The position numbers were made by a program, and so were the translations under genes. Under the pieces are notes generated by a model. The model saw only the letters and a program-made list of their open reading frames with translations. It was not told where the DNA came from and searched no databases. Positions 1 to 11,599 of a stretch of DNA of 64,000 bases are shown here, piece after piece. Each line of letters begins with the position of its first letter. The stretch's first letter is position 1. The DNA lies in contig CM075767.1 in assembly GCA_037974665.1 (NCBI GenBank), positions 20,166,840-20,230,839 of the forward strand. The letters are read 5' to 3'. The stretch is from Ehretia macrophylla (Eukaryota; Streptophyta; Magnoliopsida; Boraginales; Ehretiaceae).

Positions 1-1
1 G

Positions 2-2703
2 AAAAGTGTCAAAGAACAAGGATTGGGTTATGGGTTGAATCCTTCTGAGATTCTCAATAGAAGTTCAGAAGTTAAAATAGACCGAATGACTAGTCCTTTT
101 GTTCAAGAATCAACAATCGTGGGAAGAGTTGATGATGTCATAAAAGTAGTAGACATGCTAGTGAATGCAAACATTGAAGAACATATTGAGGTCATTGGCA
201 TAATAGGCATGGATGGGCAAGGCAAGACGACTCTTGCCCAACTTGTCTGCAAACATGATAAAGTGGCGAATCATTTTGAACATAAAATATGGATTTGTGT
301 TTCTGAGGATTTCAAAGTTGAGAGAATTTTAAATGAGATGGTACAATGTGTAACTAAAGAAAATTTTAATTTGACAAATAGGCAAGCATTAATTGAGAAA
401 TTTCAAAATACTTTGAAGGGCAAAATATATCTTCTTACTCTTGATGATATATGGAAAGATGATCAAGAAAAATGGGAGCATATGGAAAATGATGTACGAG
501 AGATAGGTGGTTCTAGAGGAACCAAAATCATGGTGACAACACGGAGTGAGGAAGTTGTTTCAAACATACTTGCATCGCAAATTCATCGTTTAGGTCAATT
601 GTCGGATAATGACAGTTTCACTTTATTTCATCAAGGAGCATTTGCAAAGGGTGGAGTGGTGGAGACTTCATAATTTCTAGATATAGGTCGAAGGATGGAG
701 AAAAGGTGTGGGGTTTGCGATTAGCAATTAAGGCATTGGGAGGTTTGCTTTACTCAAAAAGTGATGTACATGAATGGTTGAGTGTAGAGAAGAGCGATAT
801 ATGGAGTTCAACCACCAGTCAAGGAGTCCTGCCATCCATAAAACTAAGTTACAATCATTTGCCTTCATTGTCTTTGAGACAATGCTTTGCATATTGTTCA
901 ATATTTCCAAAGGATACTGTCATGGAAAGGGAAGTTCTTATACTATTATGGATGGCACAATGATTTCTTAATCCTCCTAAGGGTAGTCATTTACAAATGG
1001 AGGACTTGGGTAATGACTACTTTAATGTTCTATTATGGAATTCTTTGTTGCAAGAGCCCACATACGATGACTACAATAAGATTTGGTCTTGCAAAATGCA
1101 TGACATTGTGCATGATTTTGCATTACTAATGTCAAAAGATTATTGCTTCACAATAAATGTTGGGCAAGATGACAAAGATACTAAAGGTGTACATTTATCA
1201 TTGATTTCTAGTAAAGAGAAAATGGTAGATGTACCTCAAGAAATTTTTCCAAAACTTAGAACATTATATCTACCATGTAGGGTCATTGGAAATGAGTTGA
1301 TAAAATTTAGACACCTCCGAACCTTAATTTTGGAGGGCTATAAAATTAAACAATTGCCTACTTCAATAGGTAGGTTGAAACAATTAAGATGTATTGACAT
1401 TATGGAGACTGGGATCAGAAAGTTATCGGCTTCTTATATAAAACTCTACAATTTACAAACCCTAAGAGTCAATTTGGAAGAAAATTCAGTGACATTTTTG
1501 GGTTCTCTGATCAATTTAAGACATATTGATCTTGATAGTTCATGGGAGAGCATATTGCTTGTGGGAATAAGTCACTTGCCTCATCTCCAAACCTTGCCTT
1601 ACTTCAATGTGAATGATAAAATGGGTTGTAAAATTGAAGAGCTAGATCCTCAAAATAACTTAAGAGGTAGCCTCATTATTGATGGGCTTGAGAAAGTGAA
1701 AAATAGGGAGGAAGCCCGGAAGGAAAATATATCAGAAAAGTCCAAGGTTGATGATTTAGAACTTCGGTGGACTGGCGAGAGAAAGGCATTGAATTTGAAA
1801 GACGAGGAGAATGTTATTGAAAGTCTCAAACCCCACCGATATCTAAAAAGGTTAGAAATTAACAATACTAGGGGTTCAAGGTTTCCATCTTGGATGATGA
1901 ACGAGCTGCTTAAGAATTTATTGGAATTCAAGATAATTGGTTGTGATTCATGTGAGCAATTCCCACCTTTGGGACACTTTCCATCTTTGCGTTCACTGAG
2001 GATTGTAAATTGTGAGAAGTTGGTTGTGTTACCGTCACTGCAAGACCTCTCGTCTATTGAGATTTTGGAAATTTGGAATGTTGACGTTGTTTCCATTCCG
2101 GATATGCCGTAATCCTTGCTCTCATTGAAGATTGAAAAATGTGAGAAGTTGGCTGCATTACCTAGAGGGCTTGAATTGTGCACGTCACTCGAGGAAATTC
2201 AGAATTAGAATTGTCCTGCTCTTCAAGGAGTAGATGGTTATGGTCTTGAGCGTCTGCCCAATCTTAAAACTTTGACAATTGGTAAATTCTCAAAGGAGCT
2301 TGATTATTTTCCTTGGCCACACAACACAGAAGAAAATGGTGAGCTATATTTTGCCTCTCTAGAGTATCTTGAACTATGTGGGTGGTCAAAACTTACATCT
2401 CTGCCTGAGCAAATTCAGTATCTCCCTTCCTTGAGAGACTTGGAGTTAAAGCATTTTAAAGAATTAAAGGTTGTACCAGAATGGCTGGGCAACATCCCAT
2501 CGCTTCAATGCCTAAAACTTTATAAATGTGAGAATCTGGAGTATATGCCATCTGCGGAAGCGATCAATCTTCAAAATTTGATTATCAGTTCTTGTCCCCG
2601 CTTGAAAGAGAGATGCACAAGGGGAAGCGGTCCAGAGTGGCACAAGATTGCCCATATTCCAAACATTTGGGTCGATATGAACAACATTCAATCTGAAAAT
2701 TAA
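2..2703 (+). pseudogene. CNL resistance gene copy 1, broken (5' end outside window)
   Basis: Disease-resistance homologue of the CC-NBS-LRR class, an ATP-switch immune receptor family. Position 1 corresponds to base 34264 of the paralogue at 33865, so the coiled coil lies outside the window. Visible: P-loop GMDGQGKTT (second Gly of the usual GMGG is Asp), kinase-2 LLTLDDIW, RNBS-B TKIMVTTRS, RNBS-D CFAYCSIFPKD, KMHDIVHDF (MHD) and an LRR region. Breaks: TAA at 671-673 where the paralogue has Glu, a one-base loss near 713 that destroys the GLPLA motif, TGA at 961-963 (Gly in the paralogue), TAA at 2110-2112 and TAG at 2206-2208; the frame then runs to TAA 2701-2703. Positions about 2011-2139 hold an extra 129-bp in-frame LRR stretch that the paralogue lacks. 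GTAAGT at 2714 suggests a 3'UTR intron. Confidence 0.93.
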
Positions 2704-2853
2704 TTTACTATCTGTAAGTATAATTCAACCACCGTCTATATATGTTCATTACTATTTTGTTTCTTCTTATTTCAAATACATTTCAACTTCTTTTCCTTTT
2801 TCGAGTTTGCTTCTTCTCTATTAACTAGAAAATGGGAGGGAGATGATTTTAAA

Positions 2854-3362
2854 TGTGAGCAATAAAATTTTGGTGCAAGTCAAAAGAAAACAAAAAACAA
2901 TAGAAAATGAAGAAAAGTATTTGGTTGCAAAGTTAGACACACAAAATTTTGGATTAATTTCACACTACATGTAGGAATACTTTTTGTGCAAGATGAGCCT
3001 ATAAATAGAGGCTCATTCTTCACCATTTGAGCATCATCAAAACATTCCAAATTAGAGAGAAAATATAAGCTTTCTCTTGAGTATTTTTCTTCATCTTTTG
3101 CTGTTCTATATTTGTGAGTGAGAGTAAGTTTCTCCTATTATTTGAGAGAGTGATATTGTTTTCTACTTATATTAGAGAGAATGTTATTGTAAAATACTCT
3201 ACATCATAGTGAAACCCTCCATTACTTGCTCGTGGTTTTTCTCTCGATTTGTTTGAGGGTTTTCCACATAAATCTTGTGTCTTTACTTTCTCTGTTCTCA
3301 TTCATATTTTAGCTACGTGATACTGTTTATCCCCGACCATTACACTGCACTGATACCCAACA
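2854..3362 (+). repeat. 5' LTR of the copia element
   Basis: 509-bp direct repeat matching 7563-8070 and the solo copy at 58977-59490. It starts TGTGAGCAATAAAATTTTGG and ends GATACCCAACA. A TATA box (TATAAATA, 3000-3007) with a run of GAGA-rich sequence downstream marks the probable U3/R promoter. Several differences from the 3' LTR are G-to-A changes (for example around 2885-2905), as expected from deamination of methylated cytosines on the other strand. Confidence 0.95.
3000..3007 (+). promoter_or_regulatory. TATA box of copia 5' LTR
   Basis: TATAAATA inside the LTR, preceded by GATGAGCC and followed by GAGGCTC. The same octamer is kept in the 3' LTR (7708-7715) and the solo LTR (59124-59131). 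Confidence 0.75.
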
Positions 3363-3363
3363 G

Positions 3364-3377
3364 TAGTATCAGAGCCA
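3364..3377 (+). other. Primer-binding site (initiator tRNA-Met type)
   Basis: TAGTATCAGAGCCA follows the LTR end directly. Plant copia elements use TGGTATCAGAGC, complementary to the 3' end of initiator tRNA-Met. Here the second base has changed from G to A. Confidence 0.85.
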
Positions 3378-3399
3378 CTGGTTACGGGTCACTGGTATA

Positions 3400-3560
3400 C
3401 ATACGGAGTTACTGTTCACGGTTACTATTCACACATACGGTATAGTATTATTTACCTATAAGGTATCAATACTATTTCTATATACGGTTTTGGTACTATT
3501 CACGTATACGGTACTATTCAAGTAAATAGTACTATTCACAGTGAAATAGTGGGAGCCGGT
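3400..3560 (+). repeat. Copia leader with short direct repeats
   Basis: The untranslated leader between primer site and gag repeats variants of TACTATTCAC and TATACGGT at least five times. Repeated leaders of this sort occur in plant copia elements. No coding potential is seen. Confidence 0.6.
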
Positions 3561-3591
3561 TCAAGTTACGAAGCAGATCGTCGTTAATACT

Positions 3592-4323
3592 ATGGCGGAA
3601 AAATTTGAAATCGAGAAGTTCAACGGGAGAAATTTTTTCCTATGGAAATTAAAGATGAATGTAATCTTGAGAAAGGAGAATTGTTTGGCAGCAATTGAAG
3701 ACAGACCAGTGGAGGTGACGGACGACAAGTGGAAAGAGATGGATGACAACGCTATGGTTAATCTGTACCTGGCATTGGCAGATTCGGTATTGTCAAGCAT
3801 TGAGGAAAAGAAGTCAGCAAAAGAAATTTGGGATGCGCTGACTAAACTATATGAGGTCAAGTCAATTCACAACAAGATTTTCTTGAAAAGAAGACTCTAC
3901 ACCCTTCGGATGAGTGAGTCCACATCGGTGACAGATCACATCAATACCTTAAATATGCTATTCTCTCAATTGACTACAATTGGGCATAAAATAGCGAAGC
4001 TTGAACGTGCAGAAATTCTACTTCAAAGTATACCTGATTTGTATGATCAACTCATCATTAGTTACACTAACAATGTTCTTTCAGATTTTGTTATTTTTGA
4101 TGATGTTGCAGCCGCTGTTCTGGAAGAGGAATTTAGGCGCGAAAGTAAGGAAGACAGAATCAAAAGTTCATTACAAGTAGAGGCATTATCAATGGTGAGA
4201 GGTAGATCAACGGAACGTGGCTCTAGTGGGAGCAACAACCATGGTAGATCAAAATCAAGGAGTAGAAAAAATATCAAATGCTACAACTGTGGCAAGAAAG
4301 GGCACTTCAAGAAGGATTGTTAG
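3592..4323 (+). pseudogene. Copia gag segment (capsid and zinc knuckle)
   Basis: N-terminal, nucleocapsid part of the polyprotein, which packages element RNA in virus-like particles. It opens with an ATG shortly after the leader (MAEKFEIEKFNGRNFFLWK), contains the UBN2-type gag core and a basic Arg/Ser stretch, and ends in a CCHC zinc knuckle CYNCGKKGHFKKDC. A TAG at 4321-4323 lies right after the knuckle, in the frame that continues into pol; a Trp codon changed by one base would explain it (inference). Confidence 0.92.
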
Positions 4324-7300
4324 AGCAACAAAAAGAACCCCGAGGTGATAAATTCTCAGGGATGTGTGGTGACTGCACCAGATGATGGAGATATTTTATA
4401 CAGCGAAGCAGCAATTGTATCAAAAGGCAGAAAGGAGCTCACTGATGCTTGGATAATAGATTCGGGAGCAACATGACATATGACCTCTCGTAGAGAATGG
4501 TTCCACACCTATGAACTTGTCTCTGGAGGATCTGTGTACATGGGTAATGATCATGCCTTGGAGTTTGCTGGCATCGGTATCGTCAAAATTAAAATGTATG
4601 ATGGTACCATTCGCACCATTCAAGGGGTACGACATGTGAAGGGCTTAAAGAAGAACCTATTGTCCATTGGATAATTGGATAACCTTGGCTGCAAGACCCA
4701 TATCAAGGATGAGATCATGAAGGTTGTCAAAGGAGCGCTTGTGGTGATCAAAGCAGAAAAGATCGGGGTAAATTTATACATGCTTTTGGGATATACGTTG
4801 CAGGAGGCAGATGTATCAATTGCATCAGCCGGTCAAGAAGAATCAACTATAATGTGGCATCGCAGATTGGGCCATATGACAAAACGAGACTTGAAGATTC
4901 TTGCTGAACGTAATCTCCTACCTGGGCTCAAGACGGTAAACTTACCTTTTTGTAAGCACTGTGTTACCAGTAAGCAACATAGATTGAAATTTGGGATATC
5001 TACTGCTAGAAGCAAACACATTCTAGACTTGATCCATTTAGACGTTTGGAAATTACTGGTTTTGTCCCTATGAGGAACCAAATACTTTGTATTATTTATT
5101 GATGATTACTTCAGGAAACTGTGGATGTATCCAATCAAGAACAAGTTAGATGTGTTTCTAATATTCAAAACTTTCAAAATGATGGTGGAACTTAAATCCG
5201 GGAAAAGGATCAAGTGTTTGAGGATGGACAACAGAGGAGAATACACTGACGACAGCTTCTTGGCATTTTGCAAGCAATAGGGTATTCAGAAGCAATTTAT
5301 TATTGCACATACACCTCAGCAAAATGGTGTAGCAGAGCATATGAACAGAACTCTTCTTGAAAGAATGAGAGCTATGTTGGAAACTGCAGGTCTAGCCAAA
5401 TCATTTTGGGCAGAAGCAGCTAGAACTGCCTGTTACGTGATAAACCGGTCACCATCAACTGCAATTGGGTTGAAGACACCAATGGAAATGTGGACCGGAA
5501 AACTCGCAGATTATTCTACCTTGCACGTATTTGGGTGTCCAACATATGTGATGTATGGTTCCCAAGAAAGAACAAAGCTGGATCCAAAATTCAGGAAATG
5601 TGTATTATTGGAAAATGCTGATGGTGTTAAGGGGTATTGCTTGTGGGATTCCACTGCCCACAAGGTTGTCATCAGTAGAGATGTGATATTTGCAGAAGAT
5701 AAACTGCAAAGTGAAGACGACAGCAACACTTCAAAAGAGACTACTACAATACAAATTAAAGATAAGTCAGAACAAGGAGATGCTTCTTCTGAAACTGCAC
5801 CGGAGCACGAGGAACAAGAACCAGATGATGTTGAGGTTACAGAAGTCCGACGTTCATTGCGTCAGACATCAAGACCAACTTGGCATTCAGATTTTGTCAT
5901 GGCGAGCAGTGCTGCATACTGTCTTTTAACGGAGGATGGAGAGCCATCTACCTTTCACGAGGCTATAAAAAGCCCCGATGTTGCCCTGTGGATGACAACA
6001 ATGCAAGAAGAAATTGAAGCTCTACATAGAAACAAGACGTGGGAGCTTATTCCACTACTACCTAGACGGAAAGCCATTGGTAACAAATGGGTCTACAAGA
6101 TCAAGCGAGATGGTAATGACCAAGTGGAGCGATATCGTGCAAGACTGGTGGTGAAAGGATATGCTCAGAAAGAAGGAATTGACTTCAACGAGATATTTTC
6201 TCCTGTGGTAAGACTTACAACTATCAGAGTAGTTTTGGCCATGTGTGCTGTGTTAGACTTACATCTAGAATAGTTAGATGTAAAGACGGCTTTTCTTCAT
6301 GGTGAACTTGAAGAAGAGATTTACATGCTTCAACCAGAAGGTTTTGTTGAGAAAGAAAAAGAAAACTTGGTTTGCAGGTTGACCAAATCTCTGTACGGTT
6401 TAAAGCACGCGCCAAGGTGTTGGTACAAGAGATTTGATTCCTTCGTGATTAGCCTCGGGTACAACAGACTCAATTCACACCATTGTACGTATTACAAGAG
6501 GTTTGGCGATGATGATTTTATCATTCTGCTGTTGTACGTGGACGACATGCTGGTAGCAGGTCCCAACAAAGATCTGGTCCAAGAACTGAAGGCACAGTTG
6601 GCTAGGGAGTTTGATATAAAGGATTTGGGACCAGCAAACAAGATTTTAAGGATGCCAATTCACCGAGTCAGAGAAGGCAGAAAAATATGGATTTCCTAGA
6701 AGACTTACTTGAAGAAAATCTTGCGGTGCTTCAATATGCAAGATTGTGAGGAAATCTCGACCCTGTTTCCTGTTAATTACAAATTATCCTCAAGTATGTG
6801 CCCTAGCACTGAAGCGGAGAGGATAAAAATGTCTCGAGTACCGTATGCATCAGTAGTAGGAAGTCTTATGTTCGCTATGATATGCATGAGACCAGATATT
6901 GCTCAAGAAATTAGTGCAGTCAGTCGGTTCATGGTGAATCCTGGTAGAGAGCATTGGAATACTGTTAAGAGGATCCTAAGATACATCAAAGGGACCTCGG
7001 ATGTTGCATTATGTTTTGAAGGATCAGAATTTACTGTTAAGGGTTTTGTTGATTCGGATTTTACAAGATATGCCGATAAACGAAAGTCCACTACAGGCTA
7101 TGTGTTTACAGTTGCAGGCGGCGTGGTAAGCTGGATATCTAAATTACAGACTGTTGTGGCTTTATCTACAACAGAGGCTGAATACATGACAGCTACACAA
7201 GCCTGTAAAGAAGCAATCTGGATTAAACAGTTAATGGAGGAGCTCGGGCACAAACAAGAGAAAATTCCTTTGTTTTGTGACAGTCAGAGTGCCTTGCACA

Positions 7301-7500
7301 TTGCAAGGAATCCAGCATTTCATTCCAGGACAAAACACATAGGTGTTCAATATCACTTTGTTCGAGAAGTAGTGTAGGAAGGGAGTGTGGATATGCAGAA
7401 GATTCAGACCAACGAGAACCTAGCAGATGTCATGACAAAGCCAATCAACGTTGACAAGATTGTTTGGAGTGGATCCTCCTTTGGCCTAGCAAAGGCGTAA
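4324..7500 (+). pseudogene. Copia pol segment (PR-INT-RT-RH), eight stops in the gag-pol frame
   Basis: Continues in the gag frame. Order: aspartic protease DSGAT near 4459; GAG-pre-integrase with HRRLGH near 4858; integrase core with FIDDY near 5095 and a domain of the PQQNGVAEH type near 5320; reverse transcriptase with KWVYKIK near 6088, LDVKTAFLHG near 6274 and LLYVDDM near 6532; RNase H with STTEAEY near 7168, then ADVMTK near 7422 and a natural end TAA at 7498-7500. Stops at 4474, 4672, 5071, 5278, 6271, 6697 and 7375 (plus 4321 in gag) break the frame; no frameshift is needed to read through all domains. Total frame 3592-7500 is about 1300 codons, the usual Tnt1-class length. Confidence 0.93.
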
Positions 7501-7550
7501 GCAACATGGAAATGACAAGGATGGAGAGATTTGAAGTCACACAAAAATTT

Positions 7551-7562
7551 TAAGTGGGAGAA
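7551..7562 (+). other. Polypurine tract of the copia element
   Basis: AAGTGGGAGAA lies immediately before the 3' LTR. It is the expected primer for plus-strand synthesis. Confidence 0.8.
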
Positions 7563-8070
7563 TGTCAGCAATAAAATTTTGGTACAAGTCAAAAGAAGAC
7601 AAAAAGCAATGGGAAATGAAGAAAATCTTTGGTTGCAAAGTTAGGCACACACAATTTTGGGTTGATTTCACACTACATGTGAGAAGACTTTTTGTGCAAG
7701 ATGAGCCTATAAATAGAGGCTCAAACTTCACCATATGAGCATCACCAAAACATTCCAAATTAGAGAGAAAACATAAGTTTTCTCTTGAGTATTTTTCTTC
7801 CTCTTTTGTTGTTTTATATTTGTGAGTGAGAGTTAGTTTCTCCTATTATTTGAGAGAGTGATATTGTTCTCTTCTTATATTAGAGAGAAGATTATTGTAA
7901 AATACTCCACATTATAGTGAAATCCTCCACTACTTACCCGAGGTTTTTCCCTCGATTTGTTTGAGGGTTTTCCACATAAATCTTGTGTCTTTACTTTCTC
8001 TGTTCTTATTCATATTTTAGCTACGTGATACTGCTTATCCCCGACCATTCCACTGCGCCGATACCCAACA
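7563..8070 (+). repeat. 3' LTR of the copia element
   Basis: 508-bp direct repeat of 2854-3362, beginning TGTCAGCAATAAAATTTTGG, with TATAAATA at 7708-7715 and ending GATACCCAACA. It is followed by the target duplication TTAAA. Confidence 0.95.
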
Positions 8071-9900
8071 TTAAATTCATTTTTCTGCTATCTTCTTGTG
8101 CTGCCTCTGCTATATATGCTCGCTGACATCGGAAAATTTCATTTTGTATTGAAATTTAAGATTCATTCTTAATTTTTAAACTTTTTCAAACTAGGTTTTT
8201 TTGTTAAAATAATAATAATAATAATTCTTCAAAAGGAAGTTTTAAAATCCATATTACATTTTGAATTTGCAGGTTTACTACTTATACTTACTATGCTCGT
8301 GACTTTTTGTTTTCTTTATTTCCATTTTTAGTTCCTTTGCGTGCTCTCACTATTTCGTTTACAATTATATTCCCTTTCACGATTGTGTCTTCTCCATTAA
8401 TTAGAATATGAAAGGCCGATGAGTAAGCTCTTTGTTATTTTTGTAGTGAAATCACAAAATTTCATATCATTTTATTATGAAGGAATCCGAAAATTTATTA
8501 TACAATCCTTGCACTACTTTCTTGGTATTTAAGTGAAGGCATTATTTTACACCAAGTGTAGTTAGTTTCCTAATCAATTTCTCAGTTTGAGTCTAGTGAA
8601 GTTGAGTACATTATTTAGAGGGCTCAAGTTATGCACACCCATCAAAGGAAATAGAATCATATATGTTTTCCCACTCTAATTAAATCTCGAACTTGCAGGT
8701 TTAGCCGATAAATGGGTTTTGAACCACCAAAGTTTCAATTGCTCAGTTTGAATCTTGTGGCAAGCAATAAGAAAAGGTCCCTTGGTTGTTGAAGAAAATA
8801 AATGAAGTTTTCTGTTTTATTCGTTAACATTTGAGATATTTTTTTCCAAATGATGATAAATTAGTAATATGAATAACCTGTTTCATATCTCCAGATGATG
8901 GCAATTAGAATATGTTGATCCTGCTTTCATTGCCAACCCTGTTTGGAGTCCAAATCTCATTCTTTACAAATGTGATGCATCGTATTATTCTGTGCTGATT
9001 TTTCTTGGAACTTTTGGAGCTTGATGGATTGGAGTCGTTCTTGGAGTGGCCGAACAATTGTATTCTTGCATGTAACGAGCTTTGTATGCAGAAACTTTTC
9101 TCTTCTCACTGTTTCAGTCAATACCTCTTACAGGTTTTCTCTTCTTCAGTCACTGGTGTTTTCATTTGAGCATCTGATTTTCGATTTGTTTCAATTTTAC
9201 TTTGGTTTCTTTAGATGGTAAGCTTGAATATTCCAATGAAATGAATACTTTGAACAGTTAATGCATTAATGTTCAATTGCTTTACTGTGTGGCATTGCTC
9301 AAGACTGCAAACTTTGACACAAAATATGTAAGTTACTCAACATTTTACCTAGTGTTTAAGTGATTCACTATACTTGTAGAAACAGTTTACTCAGTGTGAG
9401 ATCTATGTAAGACTCCTTACCGTAAAAATCTGAAATTTGTGTGTGCTTCAATGTTTATGGAACTATATACTCTTCTGGGCACAGTCTTGCGGTACTTTTA
9501 GTTTTAGATAATCCTGCCTCGTCATGCTTACAAATTGTGTAGACTGCACAAAGTGTCAGCTTCTACATGATTTACTTTTTGATTATGCACCTTCTTGACA
9601 ATAAATTCCATATACTTCCACAAGGCTCTTTCTTGCTTTCATCTAGTCCACTTCCAGGAGTTTGCACATATTTTCAGTAGAATTTTGATAATCAACATAT
9701 TGTCTCTATACGATGTGTTTATGGTCTAATGGTTGATGCTAGTAGTTTATGACCACTGCATTCGATGTGTTTTCCTTATGCTACCACAGCTAATGCCAAA
9801 CTTAATCACCTTTCTTGCATTAACTGCAGACGGACATAGAATGGTTGGCGCATATCCACTTTGATATCCAAATTTATCAAAGGTGGAGCGTCCACGCCTT
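8071..9900 (+). repeat. CNL 3' flank, copy F1
   Basis: No gene found. Before the copia insertion it was continuous with 2704-2853. It aligns with the flank of CNL copy 2: 8071-9190 with about 36939-38050, and 9280-9850 with about 38980-39430. Further partial copies lie at 41221-42060 and 46060-46330. It contains splice-acceptor-like TTTGCAG (8272) and a conserved stretch ending ACATAGAATGGTTG near 9845. The sequence is probably untranslated exon and intron material of the CNL family. Confidence 0.7.
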
Positions 9901-10134
9901 CAAAATCAAATTGGGTACAATTCTAAAAACATTAATAGTTTATAAGATCATTATTATGTTACGGGAGGGTAACTAGCTTATTTCTATATCAAGGGAGTGT
10001 GGTACACTTTACCCTTTTGATCATTGTTTACAAGTTGATTCACACAGGAATCTACTTAAGCATGCTTCTCAACAAGTTTCGAAATCTGACGTCCTACAAA
10101 TGCCCCAGTAGTGATTTTCACAATATTGAAGTTT

Positions 10135-10600
10135 GGGTGAAGTGCACCAGATCTCTTTATATTTTAGCGAAAGTGCACAACACCCCCTATAGTTCAAAAA
10201 CTCCCTGAACTAGTCCCTATATTTTTTAAAAGTGCACAACACCCCCTACAGTTATAAAATACGTCATATTTAACGGATTTTGTAAAAAAAACGTAAATAC
10301 TCTCATTTTTTTTTCATTTCTCTCTTTTGCCATTTCCTCTTTTGTTTAGGCCCCAAAAAAAAATTGGTAATTTGGTCAATTCATATAATTATTTAATAAA
10401 TAAATTCGTTAAAAATCAAAAAAAAATCTCACTTAACGCATGTGAAGTACACTCTCCGTTAAATTTAACGGATTTTTTAACGGTAGGGGGGTGTTGTGCA
10501 CTTTTGAAAAACTATAAGGACTAACTCAGGGAATTTTTAAACTATAGAGGAGTGTTGTGCACTTTTATTAAAATATAAGGGGGTCTGATGCACTTCACCC
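10135..10600 (+). mobile_element. Foldback element, Mutator-like (MULE) type, 466 bp
   Basis: Inverted arms of about 110 bp. The left end reads GGGTGAAGTGCACCAGA and the right end is its near complement ending CACTTCACCC. Both arms contain AAAGTGCACAACACCCCC. Flanking 9-mers TTGAAGTTT (10126-10134) and TTCAAATTT (10601-10609) match at 7 of 9, the target size of Mutator-like elements. There is no transposase. A second member is at 12347-13163. Confidence 0.8.
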
Positions 10601-10940
10601 TTCAAATTTTATGTGCCAAATCCAATGAGACGAACTTGGATTCATGACCAACTGGTACTTAAGAGGGACAACCTACTTAAGCTACAAAAACACTAAAGCT
10701 CAACAATAAAACGAAAAGCACAAAATAGATGAGCAGGTTTACAAATCGCAATTTAATTAAACATAAAATTAATCACCCAGAGAAATAGAACCCCCGATTA
10801 CATGTACTCCAAAGTAGTCTAAAACGTAATTGAAATACATGTCTAAAACAAATCAAAGCAAGAATCCACAGACATAAACTAAAGGATAACAAGGGCAAGC
10901 CTGGAAAAGGCACAAGAAGTGATGGAATATACATAGCCAC

Positions 10941-11285
10941 TTTTTTTTTCTACTAAGCAAGTAGAGATTTTCATTCAACTATCAAAAAATCTGAACGTGT
11001 GAAAGTAAGCACTTATAACAGAGTGCAACCCAGGTTCCAGTTAATACAAATGTGACGATTAACTATGCTATTTCTGTAATGTCTAAAAAAGGAGACTTTA
11101 GATCGATCAACAACAATGATTTTTTCGAAAACTTGTTCTTCCGTTGAGATTCTTGAGTTGTGAATCCTGCCGTTTCTCTCAATCCAAATGTTATAAACAC
11201 AAGAAGTAAAAGAGACTTTGAGTAAATTTGCTTGGAGACTTTTGCCTGAGCACATTCTGCATAGCCATGATAGGTTGTCATCCAT
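10941..11285 (-). pseudogene. LINE 3' end relic, minus strand
   Basis: The minus-strand frame carries the C-terminal segment typical of plant LINE reverse transcriptases, with SLQANLLKVSFTSCVYNIW, IERNGRIHN and STEEQVF. A T-run at 10941-10949 on the plus strand is the poly(A) tail in this orientation. The reverse-transcriptase core is absent (5' truncated). The fragment meets a plus-strand LINE fragment head to head at about 11285. Confidence 0.75.
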
Positions 11286-11526
11286 TAATATCCCAAAGCA
11301 GAGATTTTGCAGCCGACTGACTTATCTTGAAAGATTGCCTACCAAATTCAGGCTTCTTTCTTGGGGGATCCAATCTGAAGGAAATTGTGAATTTTGTCAG
11401 CTTGGTATGGAAGCAAGAGATCATTTCTTCTTTGATTGTCCTTTCTCGAAAAGAATTTGGGAGCAATGCTTGAAGAAAATTGTTGGCTCGAGAAGATTCC
11501 CTTATGATTATTAACAAAAAAAAAAC
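11286..11526 (+). pseudogene. LINE zinc-binding (zf-RVT) relic
   Basis: The plus-strand frame encodes a zf-RVT region of plant non-LTR elements: RLPTKFRLLSWGI, then CEFCQLGMEARDHFFFDCPF with paired Cys and His, and SKRIWEQCL. It stops at TAA 11512-11514 and runs into an A-rich tract (11516-11526). Only the C-terminal tip of a LINE survives. Confidence 0.75.
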
Positions 11527-11599
11527 AGAATGGACAATGGTTTTGGCCCGATAATTCTAGAGTTTTTGCACATATTTCCTTGTTCATTGGGTCTACCCA

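Larger units (their letters stand above)
2854..8070 (+). mobile_element. Complete Ty1-copia LTR retrotransposon (Tnt1/Tto1-like), degenerate
   Basis: Two LTRs of about 508 bp, beginning TGT and ending CAACA, bracket a gag-pol region in the copia order protease, integrase, reverse transcriptase, RNase H. The insertion is framed by a perfect 5-bp target duplication TTAAA (2849-2853 and 8071-8075). The same flank without the element, with TTAAA once, lies downstream of CNL copy 2 near 36938-36943, which confirms both ends. The gag-pol frame is single and carries eight nonsense codons without frameshifts, so the element is not autonomous as it stands. It interrupts the 3' flank of CNL copy 1. Confidence 0.96.
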
